Shown: positions 8,302 to 17,501, numbered from the stretch's first letter. The stretch is 64,000 nt of DNA from an uncultured Christensenella sp. (GCA_949948895.1 CATLHE010000009.1:1-64000), one strand, 5' to 3'. Numbers and translations are program-made. The notes: generated by a model not told the origin, from the sequence alone.

Positions 8302-9492
8302 ATGATAGATTTCGGTATAAACGGCATTGTTTTGCGCGTAAAGAGCAAAACGTTGGGCGAGGTCGGCGATCGGAGCGTTTGCGGTAAAACGCTTTGCGAT
8401 TGGGTCTCTATTGCGTTCGGCGCGCCGACCAAAGTCATAGACGGTGCGCAGACCGTGAACGCTGTCGAAAAACTGCGTTCGGCAGTCGACCGCAAAAAGC
8501 CCGTTACCGTCGTTTTGTACTGCGACACGCCGCTCGTTTCTTCGCGCACCGTTTCCGCGGCGGTGGAAAAACTCCAAAGCGAAAACGCCAACGTCGTGCG
8601 TTTGCCGCGCGGGTTTGTGTTTAAGACCGAATATTTATTCGAGACCGACGCGCTGTTCTTGCAGAGCGAAGATCAAAAGGACGGGGAGTTTGCGACCGTC
8701 ACGGACGGCGAGCGCCTGTCCGCCGTGAGCGACGTGATAAGAAAGCGTATCTTGCGCTATCACGCGGCAAACGGCGTGTTTATTTCCGATTTCAAAAACA
8801 CCTATATCGACTGCGACGTAGTTATATCGCGCGGTGTTACGATAGAGCCGTATAACTTTATCAAGGGCAAGACGGTAATAAAAGAGGGCGCGACGATACT
8901 TCCCGGCAACTATATCGAAAACTGTATCATTGCGGAAAACGCGCGTATAGACAGTTCGAGACTGTACGACAGTTCGGTAGGCGCGTCTACTAAGGTCGGT
9001 CCGTTTGCGTACATACGCCCCAACTCCGTCATAGGCAGTAACTGCCGCATAGGCGATTTTGTGGAGCTCAAGAACTGTATCATCGGCAACGGCAGCAAAG
9101 TAAGTCATCTCACGTACATAGGCGACGCGCAGCTCGGTGAGGACTGCAACGTAGGGTGCGGCGTCGTGTTTGCCAATTATGACGGCAAGAATAAATATCG
9201 CTCAGTCGTGGGCAATCGCGTGTTTATCGGCTCCAACGCGAATATCGTTGCGCCGGTCAGCATTGCCGACCGCGCGTTTATAGCGGCGGGTTCTACCATA
9301 ACCAAAGCCGTGCCCACTCAGGCGTTGGCTGTTGCGAGGGCGAGACAGTCCGTAATAGAAAATTGGCAGGGCAACGTTTACGCGCCGCCGCTCGACGGCG
9401 GAAGCTATACGCCCAAAAAGATACGCGTAGTGCAATACGACGACGGTATAATCGACGGCACGTCGGACGAGCACGGCAAAGACAACCGATAA
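8302..9492 (+). CDS. glmU: GlmU-like protein: intact acetyltransferase half, decayed uridyltransferase half
   Basis: GlmU makes UDP-GlcNAc from glucosamine-1-phosphate in two steps. The C-terminal half here is a normal left-handed beta-helix acetyltransferase: the motif SHLTYIGD (catalytic His), [21 protein letters not shown] and AAGSTIT match GlmU closely. The N-terminal half is only about 150 residues instead of about 227 and lacks the nucleotide-binding loop LAAGxGTRM. What remains recognisable is [10 protein letters not shown], the counterpart of LYGDVPLI. The protein is 396 residues against about 455. It precedes prs, as in Bacillus (gcaD-prs), which supports orthology. It may be acetyltransferase only, with a separate uridyltransferase elsewhere. 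The start has no ribosome binding site; the promoter predicts a leaderless mRNA. Confidence 0.85.
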   Translation: MIDFGINGIVLRVKSKTLGEVGDRSVCGKTLCDWVSIAFGAPTKVIDGAQTVNAVEKLRSAVDRKKPVTVVLYCDTPLVSSRTVSAAVEKLQSENANVVRLPRGFVFKTEYLFETDALFLQSEDQKDGEFATVTDGERLSAVSDVIRKRILRYHAANGVFISDFKNTYIDCDVVISRGVTIEPYNFIKGKTVIKEGATILPGNYIENCIIAENARIDSSRLYDSSVGASTKVGPFAYIRPNSVIGSNCRIGDFVELKNCIIGNGSKVSHLTYIGDAQLGEDCNVGCGVVFANYDGKNKYRSVVGNRVFIGSNANIVAPVSIADRAFIAAGSTITKAVPTQALAVARARQSVIENWQGNVYAPPLDGGSYTPKKIRVVQYDDGIIDGTSDEHGKDNR

Positions 9493-9535
9493 AGTAAAAA
9501 ACGGCGGGATCGCCGACAAATTTTGGAGGGCACTA

Positions 9536-10501
9536 ATGATAGCTCACGGTAACAAGATAAAACTCTTCTGCGGTAACGCCAACAAAGAACTTTCCGCGGC
9601 GATCTCGGAAAGGCTCAAAATGAAGCTTTCGTCGGCGGAAGTCGGCAAGTTCAGCGACGGCGAGATATCGGTATCGCTCGGCGAATCGGTGCGCGGTTGC
9701 GACGTGTTCGTTATTCAGTCCACGTCCGCGCCGACAAACGACAACCTCATGGAACTTTTGGTCATGATCGACGCATTGAAACGCGCGTCGGCGGGACGCA
9801 TTACCGCAGTCATGCCGTACTTCGGTTATGCGAGACAGGACAGAAAAGCGCGCGCGAGAGATCCCATCACCGCCAAGCTCGTCGCCGATCTTATAAGCAC
9901 GGCGGGCGCGGACAGGATTCTTACCATGGATCTTCACGCTCCGCAGATACAAGGTTTCTTTAATATCCCCGTCGATCACCTTTTGGGTGTGCCCATTCTT
10001 GCAAAAGCGATAGCGGACGAACCGTTCATTAAAGAAGCGGGCGACGATCTCGTAATAGTTTCACCCGACGTAGGGTCGGTCGGAAGAGCGAGACAAATGG
10101 CGCAAAAGCTCAATAAGACGCTCGCGATAGTCGATAAACGCCGTCCCAAAGCCAACGTTATGGAAGTCATGAACATAGTCGGCGACGTCAAGGGCAAGCG
10201 TTGCCTAATCGTCGACGATATGATCGATACCGCAGGCACGATTGTGCAAGGCGCAAAAGCCTTGGTAGAGGTCGGCGGCGCGTCCGACGTTTACGCGTGC
10301 TGCACGCACCCCGTGCTGTCGGGACCGGCGATCGAACGCCTTTCAAACTCGGTCATCAAAAAACTGTTCATACTCAATACGATAGAACTTCCGCCCGAAA
10401 AACAGATCGATAAATTCATCACGGTGTCTGTCGCGCCCATATTTGCCGAAGCTATCGCGGCAATATTCGCGGATCTGCCCGTATCCAAACTGTACGACTG
10501 A
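9536..10501 (+). CDS. prs: Ribose-phosphate pyrophosphokinase
   Basis: Prs transfers pyrophosphate from ATP to ribose-5-phosphate to give PRPP for nucleotide, His and Trp synthesis. The 321-residue length is standard. Visible motifs are the N-terminal [13 protein letters not shown], the flexible catalytic loop ([12 protein letters not shown]), the metal-binding [12 protein letters not shown] and the PRPP loop ([12 protein letters not shown]). GGAGGG lies 5 bases before the ATG. The gene follows the glmU-like gene at 43 bp, a conserved pairing in Firmicutes, and ends at a strong terminator, so the two probably form one operon. Confidence 0.97.
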   Translation: MIAHGNKIKLFCGNANKELSAAISERLKMKLSSAEVGKFSDGEISVSLGESVRGCDVFVIQSTSAPTNDNLMELLVMIDALKRASAGRITAVMPYFGYARQDRKARARDPITAKLVADLISTAGADRILTMDLHAPQIQGFFNIPVDHLLGVPILAKAIADEPFIKEAGDDLVIVSPDVGSVGRARQMAQKLNKTLAIVDKRRPKANVMEVMNIVGDVKGKRCLIVDDMIDTAGTIVQGAKALVEVGGASDVYACCTHPVLSGPAIERLSNSVIKKLFILNTIELPPEKQIDKFITVSVAPIFAEAIAAIFADLPVSKLYD

Positions 10502-10523
10502 TCGATAAATATTTAAAGCGTTT

Positions 10524-10552
10524 AAACCCGCGCCGTGATGCGCGGGTTTTTG
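10524..10552 (+). terminator. Intrinsic terminator after prs
   Basis: AAACCCGCGC and GCGCGGGTTT form a perfect 10-bp stem around six bases, followed by TTG. It lies 22 bp past the prs stop. Confidence 0.88.
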
Positions 10553-10608
10553 TATGCGGCGAGAGCGTGCTTCGGACGAGACTCAAGCTCTTATCGGGGC
10601 GGAAGCAC

Positions 10609-10881
10609 TTAAGTTTCCTCGGGCTCGGAGCGCTTTTTTTGCGCGTACTTTTTGCGGGTGGCTTCGCCGCCGCGCAGATGTCTGACGGATAAGTTATAAT
10701 CGAGCAATACCCGTACTTTGTCATAAAGCGCGGGATCGATAATGGGCAGGCGTTCGGCAATATCTTTATGTACGGTGGATTTGCCCAAGCCGAACTTTGC
10801 GGCGGCGGCGCGCACGGTGCATGCGTTTTCGGCAATATACTCGCCGAGAGTAACCGCTCTTTTTACAGTCGTTTCATTCAT
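10609..10881 (-). CDS. spoIIID: Sporulation transcription factor SpoIIID
   Basis: SpoIIID controls early mother-cell genes together with sigma-E during sporulation. The 90-residue protein matches the family along its length: the helix-turn-helix around KFGLGKSTVHKDIAERLP, then the basic C-terminal helix with the conserved LLDYNLSVRHLRGGEATRKKY. The second Met (10881) is the better start because GGTGG is 4 bases upstream; the Met four codons earlier has none. It stands alone between prs and greA, whereas in many Clostridia it is next to spoIIQ or mreB; here a SpoIIQ-like gene is 35 kb away. It is strong evidence that the organism sporulates or descends from sporulating ancestors. Confidence 0.95.
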   Translation of the reverse strand: MNETTVKRAVTLGEYIAENACTVRAAAAKFGLGKSTVHKDIAERLPIIDPALYDKVRVLLDYNLSVRHLRGGEATRKKYAQKKRSEPEET

Positions 10882-10987
10882 ATAACCACCCATATTGAAA
10901 TTCGGTTCTATATGTGTATGCCGTATTTTGTCGATATATGCCGTGTGCGGAATGTTTGACGATAGTCGTATCGTCGAGCAAAAATAC

Positions 10988-11017
10988 TTGACTTGATATG
11001 GGCTATTAGTTTATAAT
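10988..11017 (+). promoter_or_regulatory. Sigma-A promoter of greA
   Basis: TTGACT (10988-10993), an 18-bp spacer and TATAAT (11012-11017), about 35 bp before the greA start. AAGGAG follows as the ribosome binding site. Confidence 0.8.
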
Positions 11018-11051
11018 ATATCGGTAAAAAAGCCATTAAAAGGAGTAAACC

Positions 11052-11810
11052 ATGCCCAAAGAATATATCATGACCGAAGCGGGAAAACGCGAACTCGAAG
11101 AGCGTCTCGAACACATCAAAATGGTGGAGATGCCCGAGATAGTGGAAGAGATAGCAAAAGCCCGCGCGCAAGGCGACCTTTCGGAAAATGCGGAATACGA
11201 TATTGCTCGCGACGAACAGGCAAAGCTTCAAAACGAGATCGACGCGATAAAAGAAAAGCTCGCGTATGCCAAGGTGCTCGACGAGCGTTCCATCAACGAC
11301 GAATCGGTTTCCATCGGTTGCACTGTCGAGGTCATAGAAGCGGACGCCGAGGAAGGGCTTGCCGCAGTCGAACGCGCAGGACTTACCCGCACTGATATAA
11401 TAGAGGGATTCCTCACGCGCATGTCGGTAAACGATATGCGTGCGAACAAGCAGCACCGCGCCATACTCGACGAGATTACGCCCGACGATTATGTGAACGC
11501 CGCGGCGGAGCTTTTGGCAAGCAAACGTTTTAAGCGCGAAGAGCTTTTGGATAAGGGCTTTACCGATGCGGAGATAAGTCAGGTAAAATCCAAAGGTCGC
11601 GCCAAGATCGATAAGTCCAAGTGCGAGGGCATAAAGAGCTATACTATAGTCGGCTCGCATGAGTCGGACGCGCTCGCGGGCAAAATATCCAACGAGTCGC
11701 GCGTCGGCGCGGCGTTCCTCGGCAAAGAGGAAAGCGACGTCGTAATGGTCGGCGATCTTCTGTTTAAGATCATAGATATCGTCGTCGACAAAAAGGCGAT
11801 GAAACGCTAA
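11052..11810 (+). CDS. greA: GreA-type transcription elongation factor with ~95-residue insertion
   Basis: GreA enters the RNA polymerase secondary channel and stimulates cleavage of backtracked RNA. Residues 1-80 are the typical coiled coil with the acidic tip GDLSENAEY (Asp42, Glu45). The C-terminal FKBP-like domain is split: its first strand is at about 86-96 (VSIGCTVEVI) and it resumes at about 196 (SYTIVGSHESD, AGKISNES, VGAAFLGK, VVMVGD). Between them are about 95 extra residues (97-192), helical and charged, not part of the family. The total is 252 residues against about 158. Several family-like blocks remain intact around the insertion, so the protein is probably functional. The insertion has no cysteine pattern or motif I know. 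Confidence 0.9.
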   Translation: MPKEYIMTEAGKRELEERLEHIKMVEMPEIVEEIAKARAQGDLSENAEYDIARDEQAKLQNEIDAIKEKLAYAKVLDERSINDESVSIGCTVEVIEADAEEGLAAVERAGLTRTDIIEGFLTRMSVNDMRANKQHRAILDEITPDDYVNAAAELLASKRFKREELLDKGFTDAEISQVKSKGRAKIDKSKCEGIKSYTIVGSHESDALAGKISNESRVGAAFLGKEESDVVMVGDLLFKIIDIVVDKKAMKR

Positions 11811-11889
11811 CGCAAAACGCAAGACCACTTTTTAACATTTAGCGACGGCGCAACGTTTTTTGCGTTAGCGCTATAATAAGGATAATAAC

Positions 11890-13386
11890 ATGGAAGAAAA
11901 GGAAATCAACGCGGGGCAGGAAGAAGCGGAAGTAGACGTAGACGCGCTCCGCGCCGTTCGCGTGGGCAAGTTGGACGAACTCGTAGCCGCGGGAAAGGAC
12001 CCGTACGCGCTCACGAGTTTTGACGTGACCGCGCATGCCGCCGATATAGCGGCGTCGCCCGAAGAAGGCAAGACCGTCTCGATAGCAGGACGGTTGATGA
12101 GCAGGCGCATATTGGGCAAAGCGAGTTTCGGGCACGTGCTCGACCGCTCGGGACAGATACAGATATATGTAAAACGCGATAACGTAGGCGAAGAAGAATA
12201 CGCCGCGTTCAAAAAGCAGGTGGATATAGGCGATATCGTCGGCGCGGTGGGTAAGGTGTTTGTTACGCACAGCGGCGAGGTGTCCGTGTCCGTCGAAAAG
12301 CTCACGCTTCTCAGCAAGTCGTTGTTGCCGCTTCCCGAAAAGTGGCACGGTCTCAAAGACAACGATCTGCGTTACCGCAAGCGGTATCTCGATCTCATTG
12401 TCAATACCGAGGTCAAGGACACGTTTGTCAAGCGCGCTAAGATAATCTCTGCGATACGCAGGTATCTCGACGGCGAAGGGTTCATAGAAGTGGAAACGCC
12501 CATACTCAACACTGTAGCGGGCGGAGCGGCGGCGCGTCCTTTTATAACGCACCACAATACGCTCAATCTCGATATGTTCATGCGCATTGCGCCCGAGCTG
12601 TATTTGAAGCGGCTTATAGTGGGCGGTATGGAGCGCGTGTACGAGATAGGCAGATGCTTCCGTAACGAGGGAATGGATATAAAACACAATCCCGAGTTTA
12701 CCATGATGGAGCTTTACCGCGCGTACGGCGATTATACCGACATGATGAAGTGCGTGGAGGATATTTACACGGCTTGCGCGCATGCGGTGGGCTTGGGCGA
12801 CAAGATAACCTATCAAGGTCGCGAAATCGATATTTCCACGCCGTGGCGGCGCGTTACCATGCGCGATATAGTAAAAGAAACGGTGGGCGTCGATTTTATG
12901 GCGCTCAGCGACGACAAGGCGCGTAAAGAGCTTAAACGCTTGGGCGTGGAGATCGAGGGTGAAAAGAACAACGCCGAGTGCATGTATGCGGCGTTTGACA
13001 AACTCGTGGAAAGCACGCTTATACAGCCTACTTTCGTCACGGGCTATCCCATAGAAGTGTCGCCGCTCGCAAAGCGCGACGGCAACGGGCTCACGTATCG
13101 GTTCGAGTTTTTTATCAACGGTTGGGAAGGCGGCAACGCTTACTCCGAGCTCAACGATCCCATCGATCAGGCGGGGCGGTTCGAGACGCAGCGTAAAATG
13201 GCAAAGCGCGGAGACGAGGAAGCTCAAGCCGCGGACGACGATTTTGTGGAGGCGCTCGAATACGGAATGCCCCCGACGGGCGGGCTCGGTATAGGTATCG
13301 ACCGCATGGTCATGTTGCTTACCGATTCGGCGTCCATACGCGACGTTATTTTGTTCCCGACGATGAAACCCAAGACCAAGAAGTGA
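11890..13386 (+). CDS. lysS: Lysyl-tRNA synthetase, class II
   Basis: LysS attaches lysine to tRNA-Lys. The N-terminal OB-fold anticodon-binding domain is visible at about 60-150 (VSIAGRLMSRRI, ASFGHVLDRSGQIQIYVK), followed by class II motif 2 (FRNEGMDIKHNPEFTMMELY) and motif 3 (GGLGIGIDRMVMLLTD). The 498 residues match the family length, preceded by a short acidic extension. No T-box leader is visible in the 79 bp upstream; AAGGA precedes the ATG, with a TATAAT at 11872-11877 but no good -35 box. The stop overlaps the GTG of the next gene, so lysS heads a coupled run through ricT, an order shared with other Clostridia. Confidence 0.97.
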   Translation: MEEKEINAGQEEAEVDVDALRAVRVGKLDELVAAGKDPYALTSFDVTAHAADIAASPEEGKTVSIAGRLMSRRILGKASFGHVLDRSGQIQIYVKRDNVGEEEYAAFKKQVDIGDIVGAVGKVFVTHSGEVSVSVEKLTLLSKSLLPLPEKWHGLKDNDLRYRKRYLDLIVNTEVKDTFVKRAKIISAIRRYLDGEGFIEVETPILNTVAGGAAARPFITHHNTLNLDMFMRIAPELYLKRLIVGGMERVYEIGRCFRNEGMDIKHNPEFTMMELYRAYGDYTDMMKCVEDIYTACAHAVGLGDKITYQGREIDISTPWRRVTMRDIVKETVGVDFMALSDDKARKELKRLGVEIEGEKNNAECMYAAFDKLVESTLIQPTFVTGYPIEVSPLAKRDGNGLTYRFEFFINGWEGGNAYSELNDPIDQAGRFETQRKMAKRGDEEAQAADDDFVEALEYGMPPTGGLGIGIDRMVMLLTDSASIRDVILFPTMKPKTKK

Positions 13387-14399
13387 GCGGGCGTCCGATA
13401 GATTTTATGCGCGCTTATGCCGCGCGCAAGCCCGTCAGGTTTCACACGCCGGGGCATAAAGGCAAGCTGTGCGAGCTGGATATTACGGAGCTTTCGGACG
13501 GGTCGTTTCCAAGCGATCATATCGGCAATGCGGAAAAGCGCATAGCCGAAGTATACGGGTCAAAGCACGCGCGCATGCTCTGCGGCGGAAGCTCTCAGGG
13601 CGTTAAGTCGGCGGTGTATCATGCGGGCGTTCCCGCGGTCATAGATATAAATTCGCATCGCTCTGTCAGAGACGGGTTCAGGCTCTCGGCTAAGCCGTAT
13701 TATGCGGTCGGTGACGAGGACGGTTTGAGACCGTTGACGGTCTCGCAAATAGACAGGGCGCTCCGACCGGACGTGAAAGCCGTAGTGATAACTACGCCCA
13801 CGTATTACGGCTATGCCGCCGATATAGAGGCGGTAGCAGATTACTGCAAGAGCAAAGGGCTGTTATTGATAGCGGACAGCGCGCACGGCGCGCATTTCGG
13901 GTTTTCTAAGCGTTTGCCCAAAAGCGTTGCGCCGTTCTGCGATATTGCCAACGTGTCGACGCATAAAACGCTTTCGGCGCTTACGCAAAGCGCGTTGCTA
14001 TTTGACAATCTCGAAGGCGAAGCCGCAAAGAGTTTGACGGATGCGGTTGAGCTTATGGGCACAACGAGCCCGTCGTATCTTTTGTATGCGTCGATAGACG
14101 GCGCGGTCGAAAAAGCGACGGAGTCCGCCGATAAATACGAAGCGTTGTTTGCGCCCGTCGAGGCGCTTAAAAGCGAACTGCCGTTCTTATGCAACGATGA
14201 CTATACAAGGCTCGTTTTGGACTGTATGGCGCTCGGCGTTGAATCGTCGGCGCTCGATAGGGAGCTGTCGGCGCGCGGCGTGTACTGCGAACTGAACGAC
14301 GGCAAGCGATTGGTATTTATACTTACTGCCGAAGACGACGAAAATACGGTAGAAACACTGAGGGGCGAGCTTTTCGCCGCAATAGCGGAGATCAAATGA
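13383..14399 (+). CDS. PLP-dependent Orn/Lys/Arg decarboxylase-like protein, short form (YaaO-like)
   Basis: The fold is that of the group III amino-acid decarboxylases: FHTPGHKGK near the N-terminus, the cofactor-binding DSAHGAHFGF and the pyridoxal Lys in STHKTLSALTQS. At 338 residues it keeps the large domain but has a much reduced C-terminal part compared with about 480 in YaaO/SpeA. Its place directly before tmk equals that of yaaO in Bacillus, supporting orthology. The start is a GTG that overlaps the lysS stop, and the end overlaps tmk by 4 bp, so expression is coupled. Substrate (Arg, Lys or Orn) cannot be fixed from sequence; with the truncated C-terminus the activity itself is uncertain. 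Confidence 0.85.
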   Translation: MSGRPIDFMRAYAARKPVRFHTPGHKGKLCELDITELSDGSFPSDHIGNAEKRIAEVYGSKHARMLCGGSSQGVKSAVYHAGVPAVIDINSHRSVRDGFRLSAKPYYAVGDEDGLRPLTVSQIDRALRPDVKAVVITTPTYYGYAADIEAVADYCKSKGLLLIADSAHGAHFGFSKRLPKSVAPFCDIANVSTHKTLSALTQSALLFDNLEGEAAKSLTDAVELMGTTSPSYLLYASIDGAVEKATESADKYEALFAPVEALKSELPFLCNDDYTRLVLDCMALGVESSALDRELSARGVYCELNDGKRLVFILTAEDDENTVETLRGELFAAIAEIK

Positions 14400-15007
14400 A
14401 AAAGGGCAAGTTTATAGTCATAGAAGGCTGCGAGGGCGCGGGCAAGAGCAAGCAGAGCAAGATATTGACCGACGCTCTCAACGCGCACGGTATAGACGCC
14501 GTCGCAACGAGAGAGCCGGGCGGCGCTCCGCTCGCGGAGGAACTTCGGCGTATCATTCTTTCGCCCGAGTATGCTCCGAGCGCGCTTGCCGAACTGTATT
14601 TGTATTCCGCCGCGCGGCGCGATCATTTGGACTCCGTGGTGTTTCCCGCATTGGACGCGGGCAAAGTTGTGGTCTGCGATCGATTCATGTACTCGACGCT
14701 CGCGTATCAAGGCTATGCGCGCGGGCTTGATCTTGATTTTGTGCGCCGCGTAAACGCGTATACCGTCGCGCCGCTGAAAGTCGATCTCGCGCTGTTTTTG
14801 GATATCCCGCCCGAGGACGGGTTCACGCGCAAGGGCGGCGCCGATAAGGGCGACAGGCTGGAACGAGAGAGTCTCGCATTTTTCAATAAGGTATACGAGG
14901 GTTTTACCGATATGTGCACGCGCGGCGAGCTTGTAAGGATAGACGCGCGCGGCGAAAAGGAAGAGACCGCCGAAAAGATATATCGCGCGGTGGCGGAAGT
15001 TTTATGA
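14396..15007 (+). CDS. tmk: Thymidylate kinase
   Basis: Tmk phosphorylates dTMP to dTDP. The 203-residue protein has the P-loop EGCEGAGKS (about 8-16), the DR motif in CDRFMYSTLAYQG and a lid region with RKGGADKGDRLE. It overlaps the preceding gene by 4 bp (ATGA) and the holB gene by 4 bp. The tmk-holB-ricT order is classic in Firmicutes; the small yaaQ and yaaR genes found between them in Bacillus are absent here. Confidence 0.96.
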   Translation: MKKGKFIVIEGCEGAGKSKQSKILTDALNAHGIDAVATREPGGAPLAEELRRIILSPEYAPSALAELYLYSAARRDHLDSVVFPALDAGKVVVCDRFMYSTLAYQGYARGLDLDFVRRVNAYTVAPLKVDLALFLDIPPEDGFTRKGGADKGDRLERESLAFFNKVYEGFTDMCTRGELVRIDARGEKEETAEKIYRAVAEVL

Positions 15008-16005
15008 CGGATCTCGGCAAGTATGCGGATATGTACGCCGCGCTCGACGTTTTGGCGCCGTTTTCAAAAGAAACCGCGGCGGGCTCGTTCATGATAGTCG
15101 GGGAAGACCCCGACGGGCTTTGCGTATTGGCGCGCCTTTTGGCGGCAAAACTTTGCGGGATACCGCCAGCCGAAGCCTTTTCCGATTACGCCGATATAAT
15201 AACGTATCCGCATGCGGACGTCGGAGCGGACGTCAAAACGAGCGGTAAAAAAGCCAAGAAAGCTGACACCGCAAAAGCCGCGACCGTAAACGTAGACGAC
15301 GTAAGAGACATAATAGACTCGTTATACCTAACGCCGTTCGAGCTTAACCGTCGCGTGTATATAATCGAAAACGCCGAGAGCATGAGCGATATATGCCAGA
15401 ACAAACTGTTGAAGTCGCTCGAAGAGCCGCCCCGTCACGTGTGTTTTATACTGTGCGCGAGCGGCGCTATGCTTCCGACCGTGGAATCAAGGTGTATAGA
15501 AGTCGCGCTCCCGCCGTTTTCGGTGCAGACTGTGGCGGAACGGCTGAAAGCCGCTCACCCCGGCGTCAACGTCAAAACGACGGAGCTTGCCGCGCGCGCG
15601 GGGCGCGGGAACATGGGCATGGCGGAGCGTATCATCAACGATCCTGACTTTACGTCCGAGTATGCCGACGCGCTCAAAATATTACGGCTTGCCACGGGCA
15701 GCAGCGCGTTTACCGTTACTTCCGCGGTGTACGACAAATATACAAGAGAGCGCGCCGCGGCGGTGCTCGGAATAACGGAGTATCTGCTCGGTGACGTGGC
15801 GCGAGTGTGCGTCGGCGCGGAAACGGTGTTCGACGTAAACGACGTGAACAGCGTGGCGGTCGGATTCACGCCGTTATCGGCGGCAAGGAGCGCGGAAGAA
15901 GTGCGGCTCGCGCGCAAAAAATTATTAGCCAACTGTATGCCGCAAGCCGTTATGGACGGGCTTATACTTAAAATCATGGAGGAAAAAGCGCTATGCCGAA
16001 AGTAG
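15004..16005 (+). CDS. holB: DNA polymerase III, delta' subunit-like clamp-loader protein
   Basis: Delta' is the non-ATPase stator of the clamp loader. The 333-residue protein has the AAA+ layout, but the Walker A position reads MIVGEDPDG without a lysine, as expected for delta'. VDDVRDIIDSLYLTPFELNRRVYIIENAESM, seen here only in its key parts RDII and VYIIENAE, and the arginine-finger motif ESRC are well kept. A lysine-rich stretch (about 78-93) interrupts the zinc-binding region, and I do not see the usual four zinc cysteines. I chose the ATG at 15004, which overlaps tmk by ATGA. Confidence 0.9.
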   Translation: MTDLGKYADMYAALDVLAPFSKETAAGSFMIVGEDPDGLCVLARLLAAKLCGIPPAEAFSDYADIITYPHADVGADVKTSGKKAKKADTAKAATVNVDDVRDIIDSLYLTPFELNRRVYIIENAESMSDICQNKLLKSLEEPPRHVCFILCASGAMLPTVESRCIEVALPPFSVQTVAERLKAAHPGVNVKTTELAARAGRGNMGMAERIINDPDFTSEYADALKILRLATGSSAFTVTSAVYDKYTRERAAAVLGITEYLLGDVARVCVGAETVFDVNDVNSVAVGFTPLSAARSAEEVRLARKKLLANCMPQAVMDGLILKIMEEKALCRK

Positions 16006-17144
16006 TGGGAGTGCGATTCCGCACGTCGTCGAGAATGTATTGGTTCGATCCCGTCGGCGAGGACGAAGATTATAAAAAGGGCACAGCCGTAATTGTGGAA
16101 ACTCAACGCGGCGTCGAGATAGCGACGGTCATCATGCCGCCGACCGAAGTGGACGAGAGCAAGATAGTCCAGCCGCTCAAACCCGTTTTGCGTATTGCGA
16201 CCGAGTCCGATCTGGAGTCGTCCAAAGCCGACGCTTTGCAAAAGCAGTCGATATTGGCGACGGCAAAGCAAAAAGTGTCCGAGCGTAAACTCGATATGAA
16301 GATAGTCGATTGCGAGTTTACCGTAGACCACAGCAAGCTCGTACTGTACTTTACCGCGGAACAGCGCGTGGACTTTCGCGAGCTTGTCCGCGACCTTGCG
16401 CAGGCTTTTCACATTCGCATCGATCTTCGCCAAATAAGCGGGCGAGAAGAGTGCAAGCTTATTGGCTCGCTCGGTCCTTGCGGCATGGCGTGCTGTTGCG
16501 GCGGGTTCGAGTCGGACAGCGAGCACGTTTCTATTAAAATGGCAAAGAATCAAAACCTCGCGCTTACGCCCGGAAAGATCAACGGAATGTGCGGTCGGTT
16601 GTTATGCTGTCTTGCGTACGAGAACAAAACGTACGAAGACGTCATAAAACGAGCGCCAAAGCACGGCGCGTGGGTCACTTGCCCGGACGGCAGACGCGGA
16701 ACGGTCGTCAGCGTCGCGCCGCTTACCGAAAAAGTGCGCGTAAGGATAGGCAACGACGAAAACTTCGAGTTCGGCGAGTTTTTGATGTCGGAGCTTGATT
16801 ACGAGAAAAGAAGCGACGACGGTCAGCGCCAAAACAACAACCCCGACGGCAACGGCGAAAAAAGAAACAACTCCGGCAATCGCCGCAACCAAAAACAAAA
16901 CCGCAACGGCTCGGCTCATTCGGACACAGAAAGAGACGAGCGCAAAAGAAAGGACAACGCGGGCGGCAAGCCCAAAAGCGGAGATAACGGCAGAGCAGGC
17001 GGCACGGACAACGGCAATAACGGCGGACACCGCAATAAACGCAAAAAGAACCGCAGGGACGCTAAAACGAGCGACGGCAATAATACCGCGAATAACGGCG
17101 AGCGCGACGGTAACGGCGGCGGCAATAGCGGCTCGGACGCGTGA
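15993..17144 (+). CDS. ricT: PSP1-domain protein RicT (YaaT) with long Asn-rich basic tail
   Basis: RicT (YaaT) is part of the RicAFT complex, which in Bacillus carries Fe-S clusters and controls mRNA processing by RNase Y as well as sporulation and competence. The PSP1 core (about 1-265) is clear, with the cysteine clusters SLGPCGMACCCGG and GMCGRLLCCLAYE that bind iron-sulfur clusters. From about residue 275 to 383 there is an extra tail made of Asn, Gly, Arg, Lys and Asp, almost without hydrophobic residues; Bacillus YaaT (about 275 residues) has nothing like it. The gene starts inside the end of holB. Partner genes ricA and ricF are not in the window. Confidence 0.93.
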   Translation: MPKVVGVRFRTSSRMYWFDPVGEDEDYKKGTAVIVETQRGVEIATVIMPPTEVDESKIVQPLKPVLRIATESDLESSKADALQKQSILATAKQKVSERKLDMKIVDCEFTVDHSKLVLYFTAEQRVDFRELVRDLAQAFHIRIDLRQISGREECKLIGSLGPCGMACCCGGFESDSEHVSIKMAKNQNLALTPGKINGMCGRLLCCLAYENKTYEDVIKRAPKHGAWVTCPDGRRGTVVSVAPLTEKVRVRIGNDENFEFGEFLMSELDYEKRSDDGQRQNNNPDGNGEKRNNSGNRRNQKQNRNGSAHSDTERDERKRKDNAGGKPKSGDNGRAGGTDNGNNGGHRNKRKKNRRDAKTSDGNNTANNGERDGNGGGNSGSDA

Positions 17145-17201
17145 TAGCGACAATATTTAAAAAGTTCGCAGCAGCTAACTGCTAAATATTTCGAGTTGTT
17201 A

Positions 17202-17230
17202 TTGACATTTAACCGTATAACTGTTAAAAT
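17202..17230 (+). promoter_or_regulatory. Sigma-A promoter of the ferredoxin gene
   Basis: TTGACA (17202-17207), a 17-bp spacer and TAAAAT (17225-17230), 31 bp upstream of the ATG at 17262, with GGAGG in the leader. Confidence 0.85.
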
Positions 17231-17261
17231 TACAACAATACGAATCGGAGGTAAATATATC

Positions 17262-17432
17262 ATGGCACACAAAATTTCTGACGAATGCATTTCTTGCGGA
17301 GCGTGCGCAGGCGCTTGCCCCGTAGCGGCTATCAGCGAAGGCGACGGCAAATACGTCGTAGACGCGAGCGCGTGCATAGACTGCGGAGCGTGCGAAGGCG
17401 AGTGCCCGACGGGCGCTATCACGGCGGAATAA
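17262..17432 (+). CDS. 2[4Fe-4S] ferredoxin
   Basis: This 56-residue protein is a typical clostridial ferredoxin: two CxxCxxCxxxCP motifs, CISCGACAGACP and CIDCGACEGECP, symmetric about the middle. It would carry low-potential electrons, for example from pyruvate:ferredoxin oxidoreductase to hydrogenases such as those at 41-45 kb. The ATG at 17262 has GGAGG upstream; an earlier in-frame start lies inside the promoter. It is a single-gene transcript with its own promoter and terminator, consistent with high expression. Confidence 0.97.
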   Translation: MAHKISDECISCGACAGACPVAAISEGDGKYVVDASACIDCGACEGECPTGAITAE

Positions 17433-17455
17433 TCGCATACAGGCAATAAATGTTT

Positions 17456-17491
17456 AACGGCGCACTCGTTTGGGTGCGTCGTTATTTTTTT
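17456..17491 (+). terminator. Intrinsic terminator after ferredoxin gene
   Basis: AACG-CGCAC and TGCG-CGTT arms with a single bulge on each side form a hairpin, followed by a run of seven T. It ends only 10 bp before the next gene start. Confidence 0.82.
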
Positions 17492-17501
17492 GGAAAGGAA
17501 C

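Noticed and set aside
16795-17160. Alternative Thr/Ala-rich frames over the tail of ricT
   Set aside because: They arise from the biased codons of the Asn/Gly/Arg-rich tail and carry no start signal; the tail frame is continuous with the conserved PSP1 domain.
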